A stretch of DNA of 64,000 nucleotides from Botryotinia globosa (taxonomy: Eukaryota; Ascomycota; Leotiomycetes; Helotiales; Sclerotiniaceae), in contig RCSZ01000001.1 of the NCBI GenBank assembly GCA_014898425.1, positions 1 through 64,000 on the forward strand. The letters are read 5' to 3'. Under the pieces are notes generated by a model. The model saw nothing but the letters and a program-made list of their open reading frames with translations. It searched no databases and had not been told where the DNA came from. Positions 34,724-47,666 of the stretch are shown here, in pieces. Both the position numbers and the translations under genes were made by a program. Every line of letters starts with the position of its first letter. Positions within the stretch are counted from its first letter, which is position 1.

Positions 34724-37700
34724 GGCAACGAAATAAAAGAGAATGAGCCTGCGATCTGATGAAAAGCTTCAGTACATATATCTAATTCGTTCGTGAAGAT
34801 GGACTAGGGACAGGATTTGGAGAGCAGTTGTGGTGACTTGATGATACAATTTAATTGTTAAAGAGAGTGATGAGGGACGAATTAAATTTAGCTCATCAAA
34901 GCTTCCTAGAGCTCAGGTTTTATCGTTCTCATTGTTTTCTGCCTACGATGACAGAGGCGTAGGCGACCTACCTGCTCGATAAGATCACTTCGAAATAGAC
35001 TTTGTGAGGCCAGCCAGCCCAACTCTTCTTTCAGCGGCCCCCTAAGTTTTGTTGCTACCACTCATTGCAAACTACCTAAACCAAATCGGTACACATTGCA
35101 GAACGGCAAGTGTACCTAGAATTCCGAAGGCTGCTTCCATCAAACTTATGCTAGCGATGGACTTGTCGAGGAGAAACCCAAAAATATGTTTCGGAGATGA
35201 AGAACTTGCTTCAAATCACGATCATTTCTTCCGGCTGTAGTGGAGAGTTGAAGCGAGACTTCATAAAAACAGCAATCTATACAGGACAGAAAGATACCGT
35301 GTCAAGATGAAGAATTGCGCATGAATGAGACCCATACAGTGACCACCAAGCCTCATATCGAATTGGCAGCAAGATTTCAGAAATATTTCTGCCTGGAACA
35401 ATCGCATCTACCATCGATTCCTGGCGTTTAGAGACGCAAACGCGTACATTCTTCAGGAGCTATAGATTATTAAATTCGAATACTGTCAACCTAGGGAAAG
35501 TATGACTAATATTTTGTAAGAGAGTACTTTTACTTGAAGTCCTCATCAAAATTCCAAGGAAACATTTTTGTAAGCGCGAATACTTCGCGGCTTGTTGAAA
35601 CCAATCTTCCATACACTGCAAAGTCATATTAAGCTTACCTTTGCAGATGTTTAACCTCAAGGCGCGTGAACTGGCCGGACCAGAAACTTAATCCTTCGGT
35701 TCTCACTGATGGTTCAGGAAAGTAGAAGCTTTGAACTACCTAACCTGCCCATATCTGGCCGAAAATCAAAGTTGTTGTCTGGATAACTCATCCCTTTCCC
35801 CTGTTTTACGTGATTTTCTTCTGCGCTCAGGAGAACTTGCATAATTTGTACCCCATGATGTTGAAATTACTTTGGTATAATTTCAATAACTTATTATTTG
35901 AAGGTTGTCCTGAACGCAATTGATGATTGGATTTTCTCACGAAAGTGTTGACTCTTATGATGGGTTGACGTTTACGCGTGTATTTAAGAGAGCCCACCTC
36001 AACAGATCTCGTGATAGCGCTAGGTTAAATATGGCCCAACCCGTGCTTATCATATATTGTTATTTTTCCTTCACAAAATCGTTATTTTTCGAGAAAATCA
36101 ATACTCAAAACATCGAGTCCTTGCTTTGCAACATTTTATGCCACTCATCATCTGTTCCTGCTGCTTTCTAGGGCTCAACATTAGTGTGCTCCAAGCCACA
36201 TGCTCCGTCGACGCGAAGCCTATCTATTGGCATAGTTATCTATGCTCTATTTACCAATGGATAGTTCCGTTGCTGGACTAAGACTTTGAATGCTTAAGTA
36301 CGATTTTATAACATAGTATGCCATGAGCACTGAAATCTTTCAATCAAAACTTAGAATGTCTCTAGGAGGCGCAAAAGGAGATTGCATGTTGTGATCGAGT
36401 TGCTAGTGGTGCAAATTCTCCAGAGTTGAAGTCTTTCAGCTGGATGAAATTTGAGAACCCCAAATCGTTCACATGACGTTTATTCTTAAGTGACCTTCCA
36501 GCCATTGTGTGTTTCCGGTGTATTAATCTCACTATGTTGTCTCAAGCAGATGAAACAGATTGAGGAAACTCTAAACAAACAGTTGCTGGTGATGTGGCAC
36601 CCACAAGCTCGAGGTTAACATCGCCTTGAGAGGCGAAAAGGAAGGCTCACTTCATTTGCATATGGGCAATGCTCCAGGCTCAAAACTTAATATCTGCTAT
36701 ATGTCGAGTATGTTTCATACGATATCTCTGCCTCTCTAGTTTGAGGTTGAACGACGCCATAACAACATGCTTTTTATACCAATTCTGTAAGTGATAGTCC
36801 AACATGCAGTCTCCGGTCGCTGGTCCGACTACCCTGCAAAGAGGAGGAGCTATCATAACTACAAATCTGATCTCAGGCTTGTTTCGCACGACTCTTCAAG
36901 CTCGCGCATCTCTTGCCACCGAGATTCCCGGTGTCTTTCGCCGAGACTCTACTGAGGATGATCAATAGGTCCCAGCAATGAAGTTATTGGATACTGTGGT
37001 GTAAGAGAGGACAAAATGAATAATTGAAATACCAGTGTAAGATGGTATTTGAAAGATTATAGTAAATTCGTTCGAAGAGGAACTTTATACAAGATACTAG
37101 AAAATAATGGATTAGGAGTTTGGTTTGTCTCATGAATTTACTTAGAATACTCAATCGCTGCGTTACTTCTCCGTCATTATTTGTACACCTCGAATTCTAG
37201 TGTCCAACTTTTATTCACTAGACTACATTCAATCTCCATGCTGAGAGTCTTCCAGGTGATATTATATGCACTCTTTGTTGCAAAGTATTTCTGCACCTTT
37301 GACATACAAAATTGAGCGATTTTGGTAGGTTTCATGATAGACTTCTCGTACGCAAGCCTTTGCTAGCTTTTCAAGCAATACTTTTGAAGCACTTCTAATC
37401 AAGTAAGAACAGGATTCTTCTCGCCGCATCTGACTTCCCGATGTTTTTGATTCGCTGCACAGCAATCCTAATTCATATACATGATTTTAGTGTGGCGGAA
37501 GGGTTCCAAAGTTTGGTATCTCCCAAATTTTTAAACAAATCGCTATACCGTCGCCACCGTTCGCTATAAACAACAAAAAAATGCTCTCCTACCCCGAAAC
37601 ACATTCACAAGCATGCTAACGTCAATAAGTCAAATTCATCCCACATGATCATTTGCCATCATATCACCTCAGTTCTCCGCAGTTGACATCCCTGTGCCCT

Positions 37701-37724
37701 ATCCTCATATCTCGTCGCATGTCA
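34724..37724. other. Intergenic, no supported gene
   Basis: 3 kb of normal composition. Several 60-85 codon frames on both strands lack motifs, signal peptides or joinable exons. Nothing else is recognised; a gene with many short exons could be missed. Confidence 0.45.
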
Positions 37725-38626
37725 TCATAATCCCAGAACCCCCATACCAATCATACCCATAACTCCTAACAACCCAAGGCCAGCACCATCTCTTGCCCCA
37801 GCTCCCATTCCAGCTCCCGAAGAGCTCGTTGGAGCAACACTAGAAGCGCTAGGACGACTACTTGACCAAGTAACACTCGGTAGTGAAGATAGAGGAGTCG
37901 CAGTTCCTGGCAACAAAGTTTTCGAGCTCTTTCCAATAGTTCCAATTGTGTTTCCATTACTTGTCTCTGCCAATATTGGTGCAGATGTAATAATTGTACT
38001 TTTAGCCGAGCTTGTCTTTGATACTGCCGCACTAGAACTCGAAAACAATGTGCTGGAGCTCGACACAGTGGTCGCAACAACAGCATACGTGAATAAAGCT
38101 GCAGAGTCTGTGGCAACTGAAATTGCTCGGAATTGTGATGTAGCTGCAGCGCCAGTAATGATTGTTGATGCAATTTTAGTAGTACCAGGAATCAATTCGG
38201 TCGCCTGACAGGCCATTGATGCAGATCCGGACAATGCACATCCTAGAGTCATTGTTCTAGAGGGCTTTAGTAATTTAATCCAACTTATAATTGTTATATA
38301 ACATACGTGGAGCCAGAAAATATCATTGCATATTGAACAGTGGAAGGTCCTTGAGTTAACGTGTATGGCTGTTGAAAGTTACATGTCGAAGGGTTTGAAC
38401 CCGCTGGACATGCCATTAAATACGTTGTGGCAACATTTGCGGCCTTAAGATTCTATGTCAATAAAATCATACATCAAAAGCCCAGGAAATAACATACTGA
38501 GCCAATCGCATATGCGACAACCGGATAATCACCCGCGAACAATGTTGTTGAAGATTGCGCTCCAACCCCTCGACTACCGACATAAAATACCAAAAAGATA
38601 CACACAAAATCAACTGAAAGAAACAT
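37725..38626 (-). CDS. Ser/Thr-rich GPI-anchored-like cell surface protein
   Basis: Three exons (38626-38498, 38443-38307, 38256-37725) give 265 residues. Residues 1-23 are a signal peptide ending GVGA before QSSTT. The N-terminal half contains four cysteines (ACPAG, STCNF, LGCAL, MACQA) and an FSGST patch, a compact extracellular domain I cannot assign. Residues 130-230 are Ser/Thr-rich and likely O-glycosylated. The C-terminus is Gly/Ala-rich and then hydrophobic (LGLLGVMGMIGMGVLGL), as in a GPI attachment signal. This architecture is common in ascomycete cell-wall proteins. Both introns show a good GTATGT donor. Confidence 0.75.
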
Positions 38627-41600
38627 ATTTCAATCTGCAGCAATCATACAACTACTCTGAGCTGCAGATCTTTGTCAACGTAATTTCAAAGAAAATGTGA
38701 TTCTCGTGCATAATGAGGGGAGAAGGAGATAAAAAGAAGTTATACAAAAATGGGGAAGACATCTTTCGAGATAGATGTTGGTGTTTTGGGATTTAAGATT
38801 ACAGGATTCAATGAATGGAAGGTAATAAGATCCTTCTGTGCCCATGGCGTTAATTATGTCCAAGTATAGGGCTGCAGAAATGGGCGCTTACATAAATGAA
38901 ACTTGGGGTTTGGTGGTAGGATGAAATGTATTTAAGAGCTGTGATTGGTGAGAAGATGACCAACATAAGAAATTATTACATGAGGTAGGACAAGTCCCTA
39001 CAATTGCATTGTTGCGCTGCGCTTGTTTGGGGGACGATGTGAAATCAAAGAATGGCAATATTGCGTTCATGGTACCTCAAAACTTAGAGCTTCATAGACA
39101 ACTCATGGACCACTCAGTTCAAGACAATGAAAAATCAAAATCAAAATTCTATCGGAGACAGCTATCATGACGCTCTTCGCATGACTGCAGTGATCACCAA
39201 AGTTACCAGTCGATGACGAGAGATTAATTGTGAAAATGAGTTCAAGTTGAGAAGCATCGTAGGTACGGATGATGTAAGTTGCATTCCTGATTCCTTCCCT
39301 GCTGAGCAGATGGGAATTATCCATATAAGAAGATCTTATAGATTGATGAAAATGGGCCACTAAGCGCAGTAGATCTCGCCCACCAATGTCCTATCAGTCC
39401 ATGCTGACTAAATGAGCCATGATTGTTATACGGGTTTACACTAAAATTGATAGGAAAGCATTGCCGACAGCTTAGTGCAATGGACTGGCCCGTCATTTTG
39501 ATGTATCAAATTTGCATGGTAATGTTATGTGACGTAACATCTATATGTCCTTCGAATATACTGCAAAGTCTCGGTACTGACTCGCAATGTTGGGAAGAGC
39601 CTGGTAGAGTAGTTTATTTGAGTCAGCTGGCATCACTGGCAAATTTAGATGGCAATCATCAGATATCTCATTTACCCCTTCATCTGAAAGAAGTATCATT
39701 GATAGCGGTGAAAATGTCCGTGTGAAAACCAGGCACGGATTCTTGGGATGGAAGTGTATCTTCACACAAGCAGAAGGGCTGTGCAGTAGGTTTTGGAAGA
39801 CTTCCTTTAGATTTTCGCCCATGAATAAGATGGCAAATGTCCATCTGCATTGGAAACCAACAGATACCGCTTGTCTCTTGGATGAGGACACTTCGGCATA
39901 AAGATTGCGGCTAAACTAATAACTAGAGTTGAGGAAAAACTTATGCCCAAAGTTTTGACTTTCGAACTACCATTGATGAAAAGTTCCCGCGCTTGGACTA
40001 CTGATCCCCAAACCCTTCTGGCACGTCCCAGTCCGTGAGCACTTACACTACAATTATGCTGAATTACAATCCAATAGCTGGCACTTGCTAGCCTCTTCGG
40101 GTCAACAAAATCCATGTGGTGCAAACAGAGTTAGGAACTGATCAATTTCAAGCTCGATCGTCATACACAAGCTCTAAGTTGACAGGCCAGTTCAAAACAC
40201 GAAAACCTTCAGCAACATATTGCTTGAAGGGATATCCCAAGTTCAAAATTTAATGAAAGAACTGATGGCGAGATTGCTTTGAAGTCTGTGTCCACATCTG
40301 ACAGATCTTTAGAACTGCTCACTAGTATGGTGTTGCCCGAAGACTATACCAGACCCAGTGACTGGGAGAATGCATGATGTTTACCAAAATTGTTAGTGCT
40401 GAATCGAAGGGAGATCAGATAAATGATTCGTCTTAACAGAATGTCCGTCAGAATATGTTATGTGTGTTGACGGCTAGATTATCGAAAAGTATGGTTATAA
40501 AGTGGAGTGAGTAATTACTCGCAGAAAGTCCCACACCGCCGGTACCAACCGTTTCCGATTATCCAGCAGTAGTGGAAAGTGTTAGACAAGGGATGGTTGA
40601 CATGAATGTCTTGACAAATATCCACTTCTTCCCGTTCTCGACCTGTTTCTTCAAATCTCAATCTTTACTGGTATCAGAGGAGTGGACTTTACTACTAGTA
40701 TTGCACATTTCCGTGAGCTTCATCCTAGCTTTTATCGTCAACCAAACTTTGCAAGCAGGTCGACTCATTCTATCGGTCCCATCTTGAAACTCCCCACTAC
40801 CCTCACTTATTGTGATCCCTACCACCAAGCAGACTGCACACCCTTCAAGTCCACTCGGGACATAGGCCGACGATTGAAATGTTCGTAATCTCCAAATTAA
40901 GTTCTCTTCGGCAAGCTGTCCCCGTCATGCGTTACTATAGCGGTCAACATTATTTGTTGAAGCTTCAAGCATTGTGGCTGTATACTTTACATACCTACCA
41001 AGTATTCGGAGAAATGGCAACCAATCATGTCTTGCCAAACTGAAAATTTTCCCACCTAAGATTTCCTCTGTCATTTATTCTAAACCTCACCGACCTCAAA
41101 CTATCCAGGAAGAGTATTGTGTGGGGCAATTCTGCCTCGGGAGCGACAATAAGTCTCCACGAGGCTTCCGCACGACACTGCTGATCTGAGCACTATACCT
41201 TTCGGTAGATCAGATCCACCTTCATATCTGCGCTAAGGCTGTCTAGACACTTCTCGTTCCTGTAGATGAATAGTGGCTTTCTTCATGCTTGTTATATCTT
41301 CAATCCGATGTGTGGTGGATTAAGTTCCCCATTCGCAAAAGAAACCAGTACCGATTCAGACTGGTGGTAGATTTAGAGGTAAATCGATTGGTCTAATGTC
41401 GTCGGGAACTTGCTGAGACCGATGCCATGATATTCCCAAGTCCGACGATCCTCAGTCTCATACTGAATGTCGTTTTAGTAATCTCATAATGGCATCAAAA
41501 GATGCATCGGGGATTTATGCATAATTGGACGTTGATTTGGTTCAATTATTAGTGTTCCCCTCTGCTGTAATTTCATTTCGAAACTACCATATCAACTTGC

Positions 41601-41675
41601 CATTTCTCTTCGTATTCCGAATTCAGAATTCAATAGCCGACTTCGAATCAACATCTCTGCACAATTTTACATAAC
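38627..41675. other. Intergenic, no supported gene
   Basis: 3 kb between two divergent genes. Open frames up to 116 codons overlap on opposite strands and have no motif. The region just upstream of 41676 should hold the promoter of the GH78-like gene. Nothing else is seen. Confidence 0.45.
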
Positions 41676-44373
41676 ATGTCACCTACCCAAAGAAGATCAC
41701 CACCAAATGACCCCGGCAGTCTTATGGGATTTCATTTTCCCTTGAAGATCTGGAGAGAGATTGGCAGCCGTGAATTGTACCTAGAACGGAATCAGCCCCT
41801 TACTCTCTCAACCAAAGGTGATGGAATACAAGAGATCATACTCGATTATGGAAGGAGTGTGGGTGGGATACCTTTCATTGAGACAGTCAATGTGACTAGT
41901 AATGGACGACCCGCTGTAGTGGATGTTGTGTACAGCGAAACAAGCGCCGGGGTTCATAACAAAAAGAAGGGTAAGCTAACGTTAAAAGATCACTTAAGGA
42001 AATATTAACTTCTCTTAGGAGATGGGCCATTCTTTGGGCTGTCTAATGCCATGGATACTTATAGAGCAAAAACCCTCTTCTTTCCACCATCACATACCCC
42101 AAAGTTGATGGAGTTCAAACTGCCACAGACTTCTCAACGATATCAAAAGATCACTCTTGTAACGCCGAGTTGTTCGGTAGTGATCTCGTCGATAGGATTC
42201 AGAGAAATAAGACCAAGAACACTAGGGGAGAGTCGTTTCGTGTCTTCAAATGACTTGCTTAACAAGATATGGAGAGACGGCGTCAATACTGTCGATCGAT
42301 GCACAGTGGAAGCTGGAGAAGTACAAGAAATATGGGAAGTAGGTGAATTTGGCACAAGGATATCGGGACAGAGATGGGCACCTTGCCGACACGGAACACG
42401 ATGGAAGAATAAGGCAATCAAATTCAAAGTGAAGATCGAGTCCGGTGGAGCCAGCTGGGGTATTCATATGGTGGAAAGTGGATTGATTTTCTCCATAGAT
42501 ATTGCGTCAAGAAAACTATCGGTTCACGAAGGCACTTCCGATACCCCGCCCTCGATACTAAGAGGAACATGGGACCTACCCGGAAGTCTCGACTTGTTTG
42601 ACTGGATTAGGATCGATACGGAAGCTCGAGGTTCGAATGTTTTGGTAAAGATCAATAACAGAAAAGTGGCGCATCTCAAGAGACTGAACATCAATTCATC
42701 GCCCGGAGGCGAGTCAAATACTGGTTCAGTCGCGTTCGGTGGTCCCGAACATTACCTCGCAATTTATCGATCGCTGGTTGTAAGAGACGTTAATGACAAT
42801 ATACTTTATGAAAATGACATGAGAATCTCTAACAGAGTCCGAGTGTTGGCGGATTTCCAAGTGGGAACAAATCAAATACCATGCACAGTCGATAGTGCAA
42901 AAGGCCATCGCATATGTTCTGCTGGTGATTTGTTCGTCATGGGTCGCTCCATTTACCATTCAACGGGGCATCTAGAAGCGGTCTTGGGGAGTCTATCGTT
43001 GCTTTCTAGTCACCAGGAGGCTGACGGATATCTTGGGAATGTAAGTCCAATACAGAAAACTTTCTTTGAAAATGAACGAAGTGAGCCTCCTACATATGCC
43101 TTTTTCTCCCTCACTCTCAGTTTTCAACTGCTGGTAGCTGTTAAGGATTATTGGATGTACTCGGGAGATTTCTCTATTGTGGAGAGGATATGGGACAAGA
43201 TGGAAAAATCAATGAATTTCGCAAAGATGTATGAAGATAAACGAGGACTAATCGTGGCACCACCTAGCATGTCAAGTAAGTATTTACATCTCGATGTCAT
43301 AGATAGGTTCTGACGATCAAATAGGAGATGTTATGTCATCCAGTATACTCATAGGCGCTACGTCCAAAGTAAATCTTGCATACTATGATGCTCTGATTTC
43401 CATGAGTAAGATGTGTGGCATATTCGGAATGGAAGATGAATACACACCTCGTGCTAGTGCACTCAAAGACAGCATTTTGAAGAATTTATGGCATTCAGAA
43501 ACAGGTGTTTTGCGATTAAGTGACCGCATCCCATCAACAACAATTTCACACGAAGTTAACTCATATGGAAGAATTCTCGGTGTCATACCTCATATCGAAA
43601 GGTCAGACGAGCACTTGGGACTTTCAAGTAGTGGAGAACTTCCACGAGTAATTCGAGATACAGAAGATAGAAAAGAGGTTAAGATCGTGAGTCCTTACAC
43701 TTGTGGAATGGCAGCAGAAGCGTTATTTCAAGCTGGCAAAGGGTATGACGCGGTGGAATTAATTGAGAGTGTATGGGGTCCCATGGCAGATCCAGAAAGT
43801 TTGGAATACTCAGGAGGACATTGGAAAGAGATTAAACCAGACGGCCAGCCAACTTCATCCATGACATCTATGATGCAAGCACGGTCTACCTGGCCGGTAT
43901 TTATTCTTCCGCAGTACCTAGCGGGAGTTGAACCATTGAGTCCTGGCTGGTCTCATTGGAAAGTGCACCCAGTGCTTGCAGGTCTCACGTTCGTGGATTA
44001 CAGACTTTTAACGCCAGCTGGAGAAATTTCCGTGGCCATTCATATACACGAACCAAGTAGTACGGGAGAACTCACAGTATTTGTACCGAAAGGAACAGTG
44101 GCCGATTTATATCCACCGAAAGGTTGGATATTCCTGGCATCTAGGAGTGTGTGTGCGGAATATCTGGAGAAGAAGGTCGTTATAGGACAAGATGAGGAAA
44201 TAATACTAAAGCTCTGTGCATCGCCTCACGATAGGCAATCAGCGCCTGTTAGGCAAAGTTTGAGGCAACTGCCCTGGGAAGATTATGAACCCGAAACACA
44301 AGAGGAAGAACCAAAAAGTCCAAGCTGTATAAAGCGATTTGGGCGAAAAATGTTCAAATTACGAAGAGAATAG
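41676..44373 (+). CDS. Glycoside hydrolase family 78-like (alpha-L-rhamnosidase-like) protein
   Basis: Three exons (41676-41970, 42019-43275, 43325-44373) give 866 residues. The N-terminal domain has the ILDYGRSVGG strand typical of GH78. A middle insert, about 228-350, reads like a concanavalin/laminin-G-type beta sandwich (ASWGIHM to LVVRD). The (alpha/alpha)6 barrel follows, starting near 385, with HSTGHLEAVLGSLSLL and later TSSMTSMMQARSTWP. The C-terminal beta domain has the family phrase LSPGWSHWKVHP. GH78 enzymes remove terminal L-rhamnose from plant polysaccharides or glycosides. The motif normally near KRDR..W.GD reads KGHRICSAGD at 393-402, so activity is uncertain. No signal peptide is visible, which suggests a cytosolic protein. 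Confidence 0.78.
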
Positions 44374-44549
44374 ATTCAAGTTGAACAAAAAAACGTATTC
44401 CACTGTGGTGGGTTTCTGTGGGTTATTAGTCGTCGGAAGAGTCGAGGTCGTAACCAATCAAATACTGGTAATCATCACCGATGGAAAGACACTAATAATT
44501 GAATGATATAAATTCGTAAGACAGGGTATATTAGAGCATAGAATGGACG
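44374..44549. other. Short convergent spacer
   Basis: 176 bp separate the stops of the GH78-like gene and TRM1. The two 3' UTRs very probably overlap as antisense tails. Confidence 0.6.
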
Positions 44550-46724
44550 TTATGCGTGGCCACTGGCCCGGTTCATTGGGCCCCAATTCTCCCGGGGGTT
44601 GACTTGGTATCTCACTATCTTTTTTGTGTCTTTCTCCATTCCCAGCTTTTCGTCAAAAACTACTTCAAGCTTCTTTTTCTCGGTAGGCGGCTTATCTTTC
44701 TCGTCGGCATCACCACTACTAGCCTCATCCTTGATAGTTCCCTCCTGTGTCGTCGGAGCCTTTTTGTCTAAGCCCATTATATACCAGCCAGCGGTATTCT
44801 TCTTGATAACACCCTCTTTTGGCGGGAACTTCTGTCGCGCCCACTCTCTCATGATCTCCCAGATAACATCCCAAGGGGCATCGGTTTTGATACTGCCACC
44901 CTTCGTATGACTTCTAGTAACTCTATAACCGAGATGCCGTAAAGCTCCTCGAAGTGCGTTCTCATGGGGAGTTACACAATGAATTACCTTGGCGAGCATT
45001 GATGGTATGAAGAAAAACGGATAGTGGTCAATGGCTGCAGGATCATTTTTTCCAGTCTTTGATGAGGCAGTTGGGGAGTCCGACATGTCTTCTAAAGAAG
45101 GCAAATTTTCTTCGAGGGCCAATGTGAGCATACCTTCTATCCTAGCTGTTGTGTGATATGTATCTTTGGAAACGTTGGGCAGACCGTCTAGAATTCTCTG
45201 GACAAATTCGGGTTGATGGAGCGGACCACCGTACATAGGTCCAGCGAGGTGAGTTCTCATCCCACAGTGAGCGCAGTTTTCACTTGCTGATGGTCCCATG
45301 GAGTAGACGTGTTTCCAGAAATGACCATTGCCATTTTTATTGGGTGCAAGCTTGTTCTTTCCAACCATTTGAGTCGTCCATGCCCCACAACCAGTATCAC
45401 AATTATAAACCATCATAGTTTTGCCTGCCAGAAATTTGACATCGGAAGGAGATTTGTATATTCTAACAAATACTCGTGCGTAAAAATCGATCGAAAGAGA
45501 AAGGAGTGGTTCCATTGCGAGACCGTATCGAGCGGCGGATGTAGCAATTGAATGCAAAATAAGTCTTAGACCACCCTCATGGCTATGCTGACCCTTGACT
45601 GTAGTTCCCCCGTAGAGAGAATATGCCTTTTCAGGATAACCATTTGAAGCCCATACACCGGCATCAGTACAAGTGACACACAAAAGCCCTCCGTCATCTC
45701 TAACTGCTTGTACTGCTGCATCCAAAAACGGAGCTGCTGTGCCATAAGGATCTAAATCGATTACATCGTATTTTCGGCTGCCACTTCCATCTTTACAATC
45801 ATCACCTACAAGACTATACATGTGTGTCAGGGCGTTGCCGGTCACAGCTTTAATCTTGTTTTCCAGCTTATTATGCTTCACATTGAGTTCGATCGTTTTC
45901 GTGGCTGCGGGCAAAAGATCATTCGCAGTGATCGATGTCGCAAAAGGAATTTCCTGAGCATATCTAAGAGCTCTAAGTCCAGTCGCAGATAAGGCATCGA
46001 GAATTTGAAACCTCGGATTGATTGGGTTCGTGGGTTTTGTGACTTCTTTTTCATTTCTGGTTTCTGGTCCTTCAGCTGTCTCAATTGTTACATCATTGTG
46101 TGAGTTGCCGTTGGCCGCTGGGGCATTGGATTTTGTTCCTTCACTTTGACCATTTGATGCATCTTCTTTAGTCTCTGTCTCCATGTCGTTACTGTTATTC
46201 TCGGGTTTTGCGACGGCTATTGGGAGTTCCACGGTCTCTCCTGCATTCTCGAGTTTGCCAGCCTTTCTCGGCCCATCATGTCCTTCCTCAACAGCCCTCT
46301 TTCTTTTCTTCTCCTTCTTAGCAGCATTCTTTTGTCTGTCGCGTTCAATTATTTTCTTCTTCTTTTCCAAAATGCTTTCTCCGTATGCTATGATGGCCAG
46401 GACGCTCAAATCTCGATTGAATTGTTGAATTGGGTTGTAAAAAACAGACTGTACTTGATTTTGACCTTTAGGAGTCGTCTGTGGTACTTTGGAACCTTCT
46501 GCGGGTATCAAAATATGTGCAAGACCTTCCTTGACTGTAGTATATTCTTTTCCATCGTGAAGAATATGCTGATCAGCAGCGGGGGCAACTGATATGTCAG
46601 GAAGAGTGGAATCCATGACTGAAGTTGAGAAAAATCTGCAATATTTTAGTTGTCGAATATTCCCACCCTGTAGTTCAATGCGACTTCTTCTGAAGCAATT
46701 GACTGAAGCAAAAAACGATCGCAT
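44550..46724 (-). CDS. TRM1: tRNA (guanine26-N2)-dimethyltransferase
   Basis: One exon. From the Met at 46724 it is 724 residues. The frame is open further to an ATG at 46901 (783 residues), and another ATG lies at 46616 (688 residues). The S-adenosylmethionine-binding Rossmann core is clear: LSATGLRALRYA near 245 and DVIDLDPYGTAAPFLDAA near 320, the Trm1 signature. Cysteines in CDTGCGAW near 438 and ENCAHCGM form the zinc-binding part of the C-terminal domain. A charged Lys/Glu-rich insert separates the first conserved block from the core. The enzyme makes m2,2G26 in nuclear/cytosolic and mitochondrial tRNAs. Residues after 46724 (MRSFFASVNCFRRSR) look like a mitochondrial presequence, while the Met at 46616 would give the nuclear form. 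The 46901 start is less likely because its extra sequence is not targeting-like. Confidence 0.93.
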   Translation of the reverse strand: MRSFFASVNCFRRSRIELQGGNIRQLKYCRFFSTSVMDSTLPDISVAPAADQHILHDGKEYTTVKEGLAHILIPAEGSKVPQTTPKGQNQVQSVFYNPIQQFNRDLSVLAIIAYGESILEKKKKIIERDRQKNAAKKEKKRKRAVEEGHDGPRKAGKLENAGETVELPIAVAKPENNSNDMETETKEDASNGQSEGTKSNAPAANGNSHNDVTIETAEGPETRNEKEVTKPTNPINPRFQILDALSATGLRALRYAQEIPFATSITANDLLPAATKTIELNVKHNKLENKIKAVTGNALTHMYSLVGDDCKDGSGSRKYDVIDLDPYGTAAPFLDAAVQAVRDDGGLLCVTCTDAGVWASNGYPEKAYSLYGGTTVKGQHSHEGGLRLILHSIATSAARYGLAMEPLLSLSIDFYARVFVRIYKSPSDVKFLAGKTMMVYNCDTGCGAWTTQMVGKNKLAPNKNGNGHFWKHVYSMGPSASENCAHCGMRTHLAGPMYGGPLHQPEFVQRILDGLPNVSKDTYHTTARIEGMLTLALEENLPSLEDMSDSPTASSKTGKNDPAAIDHYPFFFIPSMLAKVIHCVTPHENALRGALRHLGYRVTRSHTKGGSIKTDAPWDVIWEIMREWARQKFPPKEGVIKKNTAGWYIMGLDKKAPTTQEGTIKDEASSGDADEKDKPPTEKKKLEVVFDEKLGMEKDTKKIVRYQVNPRENWGPMNRASGHA

Positions 46725-46901
46725 GTGTCGTTCTTCTTGTTCCAAGGTTGTGTGCAATAAATTGTATTGAGAACAAAAATCAAAATTCTGCCAATTAGGC
46801 GGTCGATTGAATGGTGCTAGCGTCATTTCAGCTGAATGGCATGTGGACACCAGGCTTTCGTATGCACACGACACAATGTCCAAGCATCTTTTAATCAACA
46901 T

Positions 46902-47666
46902 TTGATATTGATATTATGAATGAGAATAGCAATACGCTTCATTCATCACCTACCTCTTCTTTGATACATCTGTTCTCTCCAAATCTAGAGGTTCAGTACA
47001 ATGCACAAGCGTGTAGCATGTAATCGCATTTGGCCATGAACAGCAGGGGATAAAAGAATATCAGGTGTCCGCGGAGTATATTTGTCGCGCCTTGGATTCC
47101 TACCCTACGTGTTACTAGCTACTGGTACCTGAAGGAGTTCTTATGATTGCCAAATGTGAGGTGTCGGAGGGAAAGCGGGGGTTCTTTCGCTCCAGTCAAT
47201 TGGTCAAAGTTGTCAACAGAAATAAGCGCCCAACCATTGACTTCAGTCCGCTAAACCACACTCGAGAATACATTCTCCCAATTCTGTGGTTCAGCGCTGA
47301 AGAACGGTTACGTTGTATTCTTGCCACCCAATGAACAAATTGATACCAGGGATGGAATTGCTCCGAAACACAGACATGCATATCCGATCAAGGGTTTCTA
47401 TATTCTAAGCGGGCGCAAGTTGCGTTCTGCAAAAATTTCTAAGCCCTGTTCCAATGGTAGGGCAGAAGTAAACGTGCAAGCATCAGAGTTATGCTATATG
47501 TATATGGGTGTAGTATATTCTTTCGCTTTGGTCATGTTTCCTCTATTTTTTATTTTTGTAATATTCTTATATATACAGCTCTTTTAATTAACTCGCAAAT
47601 TTGTTCATTGGCAATCGTCTGCAATTTGCAATTGGAATCTATACTCTTTCTCCAAACAAAAAGCTA
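46902..47666. other. Divergent promoter region between TRM1 and the NLR gene
   Basis: 0.77 kb (0.94 kb if TRM1 starts at 46724). It must serve both genes. Short frames of 60-88 codons have no motif. Confidence 0.5.
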
